Shown: positions 1-5,415 of the stretch, piece by piece
How the letters are laid out: the number at the start of each line of letters is the position of its first letter
How positions within the stretch are numbered: the first letter of the stretch is position 1
Program-made: the position numbers and the translations under genes
Assembly: GCA_003170875.1 (NCBI GenBank)
Contig: PMYJ01000084.1
Span: forward strand, 21,039 to 29,064
Direction of reading: 5' to 3'
Length of the DNA stretch: 8,026 bases
Source of the DNA: Candidatus Dormiibacterota bacterium
GTDB lineage: Bacteria > Chloroflexota > Dormibacteria > Aeolococcales > Aeolococcaceae
Notes under the pieces: model-generated
Told to the model about the DNA's origin: nothing
The model's database searches: none
Seen by the model: only the letters and a program-made list of their open reading frames with translations

Positions 1-1631
1 CCCTGAGTGGAGAGACCGGCGCCGGCAAGTCGCTCTGCATCGCGGCCGTGCGCTGGGCGCTCGGAGCTCGGGTCGAGGGCGAGGCGGTGGGGGAGGGGAC
101 CTCGGTCAGGGCCGTCTTTGAACCGAGCTCGGAGAGCGTCGTCCTGCTGGCGGGGCTCGGCATCCCCGTCGACGACCTGGTCACGCTCACTCGTGATGCG
201 GGGAGCTCGGGACGCTCGACCTGCCGGGTCAACGGCGCCCTGGTCTCCCAGGCGACCCTGCGGGAGCTCGGTGAGCAGCTCGCCGAGGTCACCGCCCAGG
301 GTGCCAGTCACCGGCTGCTGCACCGGGCGTGGCAGCGGAGGGCCCTCGACGAGTCGGGCGGCGATCCCGTCCTCGAAGCCCGGGCCGCGATGGCGGACGC
401 CCACCGGCGTCTGCGCAGCGCCGAGGCGGCGCTCGCCGGGGCGCGTGCGGCCAGGCGCAGGACGGCGGCGGAGCTGGCCGAGGCGGAGGCTACCATCGCC
501 GAGCTGGAGCCCTTGCGGCTGCGCGAGGGCGAGGAGGACGATCTCGGCGCGGAGCGGCTGCGCCTCCGCCACGCCACCGGCATCGCCAGTGCAGCCTCCC
601 TTCTCGGGGAGGCCGCAACCGGCGACGAGGCGGGCGCCGCGGACCTTCTCGAGCGTGCCCTGGTCGGCGTCGAGGCGCTCAGCGGGGTCGATCCTGCCCT
701 CGCCGACCTCGGGGCCGAGGGGGCCGCGCTGGCCACGGCGCTGCGCGATCTCGGCGTGTCGGCCCGGCGGCTGGCCGACCGGGTGGAGGTCGACCCCGTC
801 CGTCTGGAGGCGCTTGAGGAGCGCCTCGACGTGCTGGCCCGGGTGCGCCGCCGGCATGGTTCGATCCCCTCCGCGCTCTCTGTGCTTGAGGGCGCTGGCA
901 GGATCTGCGACGCCGCCCGCGGCGGCGTGGACGTCGCGGCCCTGGAGGCGGACGCTCGGATCGCCCAGGCGGCTGCCGCCACCGCCGCGCGCCGGCTCAG
1001 CGCCGCGCGGCGCGAGGCAGCCCACGCTCTAGAGCAGGCTGTCGAGCGGCACCTGGCCGTCCTGGAGCTCCCGGATGCCCGCTTTCGCGTGACCCTCGGC
1101 GTGGTCGCCGATGCCGACGGCGTCGACCTGGGTGACGGCCCGCTCCGCTGCGACGCCGACGGCGTCGACCAGGTGGAGTTCCGGTTGGCTGCCAATCGCG
1201 GCGGGGTGCCGCTGCCCCTCGACGAGGGTCCCTCAGGAGGGGAGCTCAGCCGTTTGGCCCTGGCGCTCGCCGCAGCCGGGGGAGGGGGCGGCCAGCCCCT
1301 GCTGGTCCTCGATGAGGTCGACACGGGCGTGGGTGGCGAGACGGCGGCGCGGGTCGGCGACCTCCTCGCCGCCATCGGTCGCGGTCGCCAGGTCCTCGCC
1401 GTGACCCACCGCCCCGAGATCGCCTCCCGCGCCGGCTGGCACCTGCTCGTCTCCCGCCTGGGAGGCGGCGACGCCGTGGAGAGCACCGTGCGCCGGGTCG
1501 ACGGCGAGGAGCGGGTGTCGGAGATCGCCCGGATGATGTCGGGCCGGACCACCGCGGCCGCGATGGCACGCGCCGGAGAGCTGCTTCGTGAGGGCAATGC
1601 CGGCGCCGGAGCCCGCCAGGGAGTCGGCTGA
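1..1631 (+). CDS. recN: DNA repair ATPase RecN (5' end cut off by window)
   Basis: RecN is a cytoplasmic SMC-like ATPase that acts early in recombinational repair of double-strand breaks. The reading frame runs from base 3 with no start codon, so the N-terminus lies outside; 542 residues are visible, and about 30 are missing judged by where Walker A sits in the family. Seen (numbering from base 3): Walker A GETGAGKS at 3-10, GRSTCRVNG at 70-78 matching the family's strand before the Q-loop, an alanine/arginine/glutamate-rich coiled-coil region at about 120-350, the ABC signature PSGGELSR at 410-417, Walker B LLVLDEVD at 433-440 followed by the D-loop, and the switch histidine in VTHRPEIA (H469). 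The C-terminal EERVSEIARMMSG is also typical. The Q-loop motif is divergent (VTAQGASH instead of a sequence like IHGQHEHQ), and a DADGVD hexapeptide occurs twice at 370-389. It ends 99 bp before scpA and may belong to a separate upstream transcript. The GTG at 48 is internal, since starting there would lose Walker A. Family assignment is very secure. Confidence 0.96.
   Translation, partial: LSGETGAGKSLCIAAVRWALGARVEGEAVGEGTSVRAVFEPSSESVVLLAGLGIPVDDLVTLTRDAGSSGRSTCRVNGALVSQATLRELGEQLAEVTAQGASHRLLHRAWQRRALDESGGDPVLEARAAMADAHRRLRSAEAALAGARAARRRTAAELAEAEATIAELEPLRLREGEEDDLGAERLRLRHATGIASAASLLGEAATGDEAGAADLLERALVGVEALSGVDPALADLGAEGAALATALRDLGVSARRLADRVEVDPVRLEALEERLDVLARVRRRHGSIPSALSVLEGAGRICDAARGGVDVAALEADARIAQAAAATAARRLSAARREAAHALEQAVERHLAVLELPDARFRVTLGVVADADGVDLGDGPLRCDADGVDQVEFRLAANRGGVPLPLDEGPSGGELSRLALALAAAGGGGGQPLLVLDEVDTGVGGETAARVGDLLAAIGRGRQVLAVTHRPEIASRAGWHLLVSRLGGGDAVESTVRRVDGEERVSEIARMMSGRTTAAAMARAGELLREGNAGAGARQGVG
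1109..1170 (+). repeat. Pair of 20-bp near-identical direct repeats inside recN
   Basis: The 20 bases at 1109-1128 and at 1151-1170 differ at only one position (a T/C change) and are 42 bp apart, so they are in the same reading frame and each encodes DADGVD. The second copy aligns with the conserved family segment just before the VEF and GGEL motifs; the first lies in a stretch that seems extra. A small in-frame duplication is possible, but GC-rich codons for Asp, Ala and Gly make such similarity easier by chance. Confidence 0.5.
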
Positions 1632-1694
1632 CCGCTGCGGGCGGCGGGTCGAGCGTGCTTCGGTGAAGGCGCGGGCCCTGCCGCCGGCCTCGGG

Positions 1695-1722
1695 TTCGCC
1701 CGGCTGGGCGACCACGTACCAT
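1695..1722 (+). promoter_or_regulatory. Possible promoter for a leaderless scpA transcript
   Basis: In the only intergenic gap (1632-1730), a TACCAT hexamer at 1717-1722 fits the TANNNT -10 consensus of high-GC bacteria. The last T is followed by 8 bases and then the scpA ATG, so a transcript starting 7-9 bases downstream would begin at or next to the ATG. A weak -35-like TTCGCC lies at 1695-1700 with a 16-bp spacer. No Shine-Dalgarno sequence is seen before scpA, which fits leaderless initiation. A six-base match with three fixed positions is weak on its own. The rest of the gap shows no terminator with a T-run. Confidence 0.35.
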
Positions 1723-1730
1723 GGGCCGCC

Positions 1731-2471
1731 ATGAGTGACAGCGCGCCCGCCGGCGGCCGTTCCGGATGGCCGCGGCGCTTCCCCGTCGAGGTGGGTGGAT
1801 TCAGCGGGACCCTGGAGGAGCTGGTCCTCGCCGCCCAGCGCGGCGACGTCGACCTGCGTGACCTGCCAGTCGCCCAGGTGACCACTCAGGTGAGCCGGCA
1901 GCTCACCGGGAGCGAGCTGGGAGGGGACCTTCGCGACGCGGCGGAGGCACTGGGGCTCCTGGCCCGCCTGCTCTCGATGAAGGCGGCGAAGGTCACCGAG
2001 GGCACCGCCGAGCTCGACGAAGAGGAGGCTGTCGTCGAGTCCGAGGCGGGGAGGCGCCTCGTCGAGTACCGGCTCTTCCGGGCGGCCATGGAGGCGCTTC
2101 TACTCGAGCCCGCCGCAACGGGCGAGCGCAGCTTCCTGGGCCTGGTCGCCCCCGAGGTGCTGCCGCTGGAACGGCTCCGTATTCCCCCTGATCGCCTTGC
2201 GGCCGCCTTCCGGCAGGTGCTCGAGCGTCTGCAGGACGCGGCCCCTCTGCCGGTCGGGATGATCACCTTCTCGGTCGAGGAGAAGGTCGCGTGGCTTCTC
2301 GAGCTCCTGGGTCGCGGAGCGGTGGAGTTCGAGGCGATCTTCGCCGAGGTGACCACCCGGCTGGAGGCGGTCGCCTGTTTTCTCGCCCTGCTCGAGCTGC
2401 TGAAGCGCGGCCTGGCGGTGGTCGACCAGCCCGAGCCCTTCGGTCCCATCTGGGTGCGGGCGAGTGACTGA
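1731..2471 (+). CDS. scpA: Segregation and condensation protein A (kleisin)
   Basis: ScpA is the kleisin subunit of the bacterial SMC-ScpAB condensin; it bridges the SMC head domains and binds an ScpB dimer, compacting DNA and helping to separate sister origins. The 246 residues match the usual family length of about 250. The N-terminal domain has FSGTLEELVLAAQRGDVDLRDL at 24-45, corresponding to the family's F-x-GPLDLLL...DI.DIPI segment (here TLE replaces PLD), followed by VAQVT and the helix LARLLSMKAAKVTEG at 77-91. The centre (95-105) is acidic. The C-terminal winged helix runs from about 178 to 243 and includes VEEKVAWLLELL, CFLALLELLKRGL and the closing EPFGPIWV, which binds the SMC head in known structures. 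The ATG at 1731 is the first usable start; an out-of-frame ATG at 1721 gives only a five-residue peptide. It overlaps scpB by 8 bases, and the pair is classical. Confidence 0.95.
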   Translation: MSDSAPAGGRSGWPRRFPVEVGGFSGTLEELVLAAQRGDVDLRDLPVAQVTTQVSRQLTGSELGGDLRDAAEALGLLARLLSMKAAKVTEGTAELDEEEAVVESEAGRRLVEYRLFRAAMEALLLEPAATGERSFLGLVAPEVLPLERLRIPPDRLAAAFRQVLERLQDAAPLPVGMITFSVEEKVAWLLELLGRGAVEFEAIFAEVTTRLEAVACFLALLELLKRGLAVVDQPEPFGPIWVRASD

Positions 2472-3315
2472 GGATCTGACGTTTGGCGCCGTGCCCGGCG
2501 AAGCCCCGACCCCGCCGACGCTCGGCGCGGAGGATGAGATCGACCCCGTGGAGGATGAGCTCGACCCGGCGGAGGACGGCATCGGCCCAGTGGAGGAGGG
2601 CCTCGACCCGGCGCAGGCGCTCGCGAGCCTGCCCCTCGACGGCGACGAGGACGGCGAGGAGGGCTTCACCCTTGAGCTGGACGAGATCGGCCGCCCCCGG
2701 GTGCCCGACTGGGTGGCGGGCAGCGAACCCGAGGACCTGGCCTTGGCTCTCGAGTCCGTCTGCTTCGTGCTCAACCGTCCCGTGACCCTCGGCGAGCTCT
2801 CGGGCATACTCGGGCAGCCTTCCCAGCGCATCGACAGGGCTGCCGAGTCGCTCGCCCACCAGCTGCGTGGGCGTGGCCTGATGCTGCAGCGCCATCGCGA
2901 CCAGGTGCAGCTGGTGACCCGCCCGGAGACCGCGTGGGCGGTCCAGCGGGCCCTCAACCCCGAGCGCCCGGCGCGGCTCAGCCGTCCGGCGCTGGAGACG
3001 CTCGCCATCGTCGCCTACCGCCAGCCGGTGACCCGTGCACTGATCGAGTCGATCCGCGGGGTCAACTGCGAGGCGGTGCTCGACAGCCTGGAGCGGCGTG
3101 GCCTGATCGCGGAGATCGGCCGCGCGAGCACGCCGGGGCAGCCCCGTCTCTTCGGGACGACGCTCCGCTTCCTCCAGCTCGTCGGGTTGGAGCGCGTCGA
3201 TCAGCTCCCCCCACTTCCAGCAGGCATCGGACTTCCCGAGGAGCAGGAGCGCGCGTGGTCCGAAGCCCTGGCCGCTCGCCCCGAGGACGAGCCGGCGCCG
3301 CCGGACCTGATCTGA
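2464..3315 (+). CDS. scpB: Segregation and condensation protein B with acidic N-terminal extension
   Basis: ScpB dimers bind the central linker of ScpA in the SMC complex. Two winged-helix domains are visible: residues about 88-155 (EDLALALESVCFVLNRPVTL onward) and about 172-245. The second contains the family hallmark ALETLAIVAYRQPVTRALIE (177-196) followed by SIRGVNCEAVLDSLERRGLI, then the GRPxLFGTT-like PGQPRLFGTT. At 283 residues it is longer than the usual 180-210, because about 85 residues precede the first domain. These are acidic and include four tandem heptads at 26-53. The GTG start at 2464 overlaps the scpA stop by 8 bases. In-frame GTGs at 2701 and 2713 would give a family-length protein but would leave a gap of about 230 bp unlike every other junction here, so 2464 is preferred. 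Codon use in the extension resembles the rest of the gene. No good ribosome binding site is visible; coupling to scpA is likely. Function is certain, the start less so. Confidence 0.93.
   Translation: MTEDLTFGAVPGEAPTPPTLGAEDEIDPVEDELDPAEDGIGPVEEGLDPAQALASLPLDGDEDGEEGFTLELDEIGRPRVPDWVAGSEPEDLALALESVCFVLNRPVTLGELSGILGQPSQRIDRAAESLAHQLRGRGLMLQRHRDQVQLVTRPETAWAVQRALNPERPARLSRPALETLAIVAYRQPVTRALIESIRGVNCEAVLDSLERRGLIAEIGRASTPGQPRLFGTTLRFLQLVGLERVDQLPPLPAGIGLPEEQERAWSEALAARPEDEPAPPDLI
2539..2622 (+). repeat. Four in-frame 21-bp tandem repeats in the scpB 5' region
   Basis: Four consecutive 21-base units (2539, 2560, 2581, 2602) encode the heptads IDPVEDE, LDPAEDG, IGPVEEG and LDPAQAL. Units 1 and 3 resemble each other, as do 2 and 4, suggesting a 42-bp unit that was itself doubled. 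The peptide pattern is (I/L)-(D/G)-P-(V/A)-(E/Q), strongly acidic and proline-spaced, so probably disordered rather than a coiled coil. Confidence 0.75.
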
Positions 3316-4049
3316 TGGCAGCCACCCGAGAGCGGCTCAATCGGTATCTCGCCCGTCGTGGAGTGGCGTCCCGGCGCGGGTCGGACAGCCTCATCGACGC
3401 CGGGCGCGTGACCGTCAACGGCACCCAGGTCGCGCTCGGCGCCACGGTCGACCCGCAGCGGGACCGGGTCTCGGTCGACGGCAGGCCGGTCGCGGGCGGC
3501 CACCGCCTCGAGACGCTGATGCTCAACAAGCCGGCCGGGGTGGTGACGACCGTCCGTGATCCCCACCGCAGGCCGACGGTGATGGGACTGCTCCCCGAGC
3601 CGGTGCCGGGACTGGTGCCCGTCGGGCGGCTCGACGCCGACAGCCGCGGGCTCCTCCTGCTCAGCTCGGACGGAGATCTGGCCCACCGGCTCACCCATCC
3701 CCGATACGGGGTGACCAAGCGCTACCGGGTCGTCCTCGGTCGCGGCCTGAGCGATGCCGACGTCGAGCGCCTGCTGCAGGGCGTGGAGCTGGAGGACGGG
3801 CTCGCCCGGCCGCTCGGCGTCCGGCGGCCGAGCGTGGAGCGCGCGGACCTCATCGAGGTGACCATGGGTGAGGGGCGAAAGCGGGAGATCCGGCGCCTCT
3901 GCGCGGCCCTCGGCGCCCCCGTTCTGGACCTGGTCAGGATCGGCCTCGGCCCTCTCAAGCTCGGCCATCTGGCGGAGGGCCGGGTCCGGCTCCTGACCCC
4001 CAACGAGCTCGAGGCGCTCTACACCGCGGTGGGGATGACCGCGCCATGA
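3315..4049 (+). CDS. rluB: RsuA/RluB-family pseudouridine synthase (likely 23S rRNA)
   Basis: This enzyme isomerises a specific uridine in rRNA to pseudouridine; RluB acts on the peptidyl-transferase region of 23S rRNA, while the sister RsuA acts on 16S. The protein has 244 residues. Residues 5-52 form an S4 RNA-binding domain (LNRYLARRGVASRR, then DAGRVTVNG). The catalytic domain follows, with LNKPAGVVTT at 70-79, the catalytic motif VGRLDADSRGLLLLSSDG at 103-120 with Asp107 as nucleophile (family GRLDxxTxGLLLLT; the usual Thr is Ser here), TKRYRVVL at 134-141, and EGRKREIRRL at 186-195 (family EGRxRQVRRM). The ATG at 3315 overlaps the scpB stop in TGATG, and the S4 domain begins straight after it, so this start is firm; the open frame upstream is only a shadow of scpB. 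Placement after scpAB and before cmk is the common Gram-positive arrangement and favours RluB over RsuA. The exact target uridine cannot be told from sequence. Confidence 0.92.
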   Translation: MAATRERLNRYLARRGVASRRGSDSLIDAGRVTVNGTQVALGATVDPQRDRVSVDGRPVAGGHRLETLMLNKPAGVVTTVRDPHRRPTVMGLLPEPVPGLVPVGRLDADSRGLLLLSSDGDLAHRLTHPRYGVTKRYRVVLGRGLSDADVERLLQGVELEDGLARPLGVRRPSVERADLIEVTMGEGRKREIRRLCAALGAPVLDLVRIGLGPLKLGHLAEGRVRLLTPNELEALYTAVGMTAP

Positions 4050-4708
4050 CCATTCCTGTCGTCACCGTCGACGGGCCGGCGGGGAGCGGCAAGACGACAC
4101 TCGGACGCCGGCTTGCCCTGGCACTCGGCCTCCCCTTCATCGACACCGGCCTCTTCTACCGCGCGGTCATCGTGGCCGCGAGCCGGGCCGGGCTTGGAGC
4201 GGGCGACCTCGATGGCATCGCCGATCTGGCTACCGGCGTCGCCATCGAGGTCAACACTGCGCCCGACGACGAGAGCTGGCAGGTGCGGGTGGACGGGACC
4301 GATCCGGGTGCCGAGATCCGCGATCCCCGGCACGCGGGGCTCCTCACCGCGGTCAGCCAGCTCCCCGACGTCCGCCGCCATCTCCTCTCCATGCAGCGAG
4401 CACCCGCCGCCCGGGGGGCGGTCGCGGTCGGGCGGGACTGTGGCACGGTGGTCTTCCCCGAGGCGGCCGTGAAGCTCTACCTGCAGGCGACGGCGGCCCT
4501 CCGCGCCGCCCGGCGTGCGGCGCAGCTGGAGCGGGAGGGCGCGGCCATCGACCCCGAGACGCTCGAGGTGGAGATCTTCGGCCGTGACAGTGGCGACGCC
4601 CCGGCGATGGCCGCGGCTCCCGACGCCGTGGTCATCGACACCGGGGCCCACGGCATCGACGAGATGGTGGATATGGCTCTCGCCCTCTGCCGGGCTTCCG
4701 GTCTGTGA
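4046..4708 (+). CDS. cmk: Cytidylate (CMP) kinase with shortened LID loop
   Basis: CMP kinase phosphorylates CMP and dCMP with ATP, recycling nucleotides from RNA turnover and phospholipid synthesis. The protein has 220 residues, the family norm. Seen: P-loop GPAGSGKTT at 10-18, FIDTGLFYRA at 31-40 (family LDTGAMYRA), the CMP-side segment AEIRDPRHAGLLTAVSQLP at 89-107, DVRRHLLSMQR at 108-118, VGRDCGTVVFPEA at 128-140 with the conserved Arg-Asp, and DAVVIDT at 193-199. The LID usually reads RDxxDxxRAxAPL; here it is R180-D-S-G-D184-A-P-A-M, about four residues shorter than the E. coli enzyme, without the last arginine. The Ser that contacts CMP in E. coli (Ser101) appears to be Thr101. The ATG at 4046 overlaps the rluB stop (ATGA), with a weak purine-rich stretch GGTGGGGA about ten bases upstream. 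Since cmk is usually needed for normal growth and no other copy is visible here, it is probably active, but kinetics or nucleotide preference could differ. Confidence 0.93.
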   Translation: MTIPVVTVDGPAGSGKTTLGRRLALALGLPFIDTGLFYRAVIVAASRAGLGAGDLDGIADLATGVAIEVNTAPDDESWQVRVDGTDPGAEIRDPRHAGLLTAVSQLPDVRRHLLSMQRAPAARGAVAVGRDCGTVVFPEAAVKLYLQATAALRAARRAAQLEREGAAIDPETLEVEIFGRDSGDAPAMAAAPDAVVIDTGAHGIDEMVDMALALCRASGL

Positions 4709-5415
4709 CCCGCACCCACCTCTCGCCGTCCGGGCTCGACCTCAACTACCGGTGGATGACGGCGGTGTCGCGCCTCGTCTGCCGCGTGGTCGTCGGTGAT
4801 CTCCTCGACGTCTCCGGCACTGAGAAGGTCCCTCCGCGGGGCGGACTGCTGGTGGTGAGCAACCACGTGGGCAGCGCGGACCCGCCCATCTCGGGCGCGT
4901 ACATGCCCCGCCGGGACCTCTATTTCATGGCCAAGAGCGACTACTTCCAGTCCCCGTTCGGCCGCTTTTTCATCGTCGGGTACCACGGCTTCCCGGTCGT
5001 GCGCGGCACGGCGGACCGGGCGGCGCTCCGCCAGGCGGTGGGACTGATGCGTCAGGGGCATGCCGTGCTGGTCTACCCGGAGGGTCACCGCAGCCCGGAC
5101 GGGGTGCTGCAGCGTCCCCACCCGGGCGCCGGGTTCCTGGCCCGGACGGCCGGGGTGCCGATCCTCCCGGTGGGGATCTGGGGGACCGAGCGCGCCCTGC
5201 CCCTCGGCTCGATCCGGCCCCGTCACGCGCCGATCCACCTCCGATTCGGGCACGCCGCCCCGCTGCCCCCCGAGGACCCGGACGGCCCGCGCCGGTCCAA
5301 TCAGGAGATCTCGGACCTGCTGATGGAGCGGATCGCGGAGGTCCTTCCCCCGTCGCGCCGCGGCATCTTCGATGGGACGACGGACTACCGGGCGGTGACT
5401 CCGCCTCCCGCCTGA
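4705..5415 (+). CDS. plsC: PlsC-type 1-acylglycerol-3-phosphate acyltransferase
   Basis: Members of this family transfer an acyl chain to the sn-2 position of lysophosphatidic acid, making phosphatidic acid at the inner face of the membrane. The protein has 236 residues. All four family blocks are present: block I NHVGSAD at 53-59 (HX4D catalytic pair His54/Asp59), block II GFPVVR at 95-100 (family GxxFIxR) followed by GTAD, block III VYPEGHRSPDG at 123-133 (family FPEGTRS), and block IV VPILPVGIWG at 151-160. There is no signal peptide; the stretch at about 18-32 is only weakly hydrophobic, so membrane contact is probably peripheral. The C-terminus is proline-rich and unremarkable. The GTG start overlaps the cmk stop (GTGA); no Shine-Dalgarno sequence is seen. 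cmk-plsC neighbourship is known in Gram-positive genomes and fits the need for CTP/CMP turnover in phospholipid synthesis. Related acyltransferases with other acceptors cannot be excluded, so the symbol is by family. Confidence 0.87.
   Translation: MTRTHLSPSGLDLNYRWMTAVSRLVCRVVVGDLLDVSGTEKVPPRGGLLVVSNHVGSADPPISGAYMPRRDLYFMAKSDYFQSPFGRFFIVGYHGFPVVRGTADRAALRQAVGLMRQGHAVLVYPEGHRSPDGVLQRPHPGAGFLARTAGVPILPVGIWGTERALPLGSIRPRHAPIHLRFGHAAPLPPEDPDGPRRSNQEISDLLMERIAEVLPPSRRGIFDGTTDYRAVTPPPA

Noticed and set aside
1690..1703. Small hairpin with a TTCG loop after recN as a terminator
   Set aside because: The stem is only about five pairs, including one G-T, and no run of T follows, so there is no support for an intrinsic terminator.
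1632..1730. Unannotated small gene or RNA in the recN-scpA gap
   Set aside because: Only 99 bases, with no conserved structure, coding signal or repeat beyond the possible promoter.
1721..1738. Mini-ORF (ATG to TGA, five residues) overlapping the scpA start
   Set aside because: Its ATG would lie inside the proposed -10 box and has no ribosome binding site; the likeliest explanation is chance.
308..1885. Long open frame on the - strand (525 codons) across recN and the start of scpA
   Set aside because: Its product is an Arg/Ser/Pro/Ala-rich low-complexity string with no family motif. It mirrors a firmly assigned gene, as expected in very GC-rich DNA.
2934..3314. Possible N-terminal extension of the pseudouridine synthase into scpB
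   Set aside because: The conserved S4 domain starts right at the ATG at 3315. The upstream part is a low-complexity shadow of the second winged helix of ScpB.
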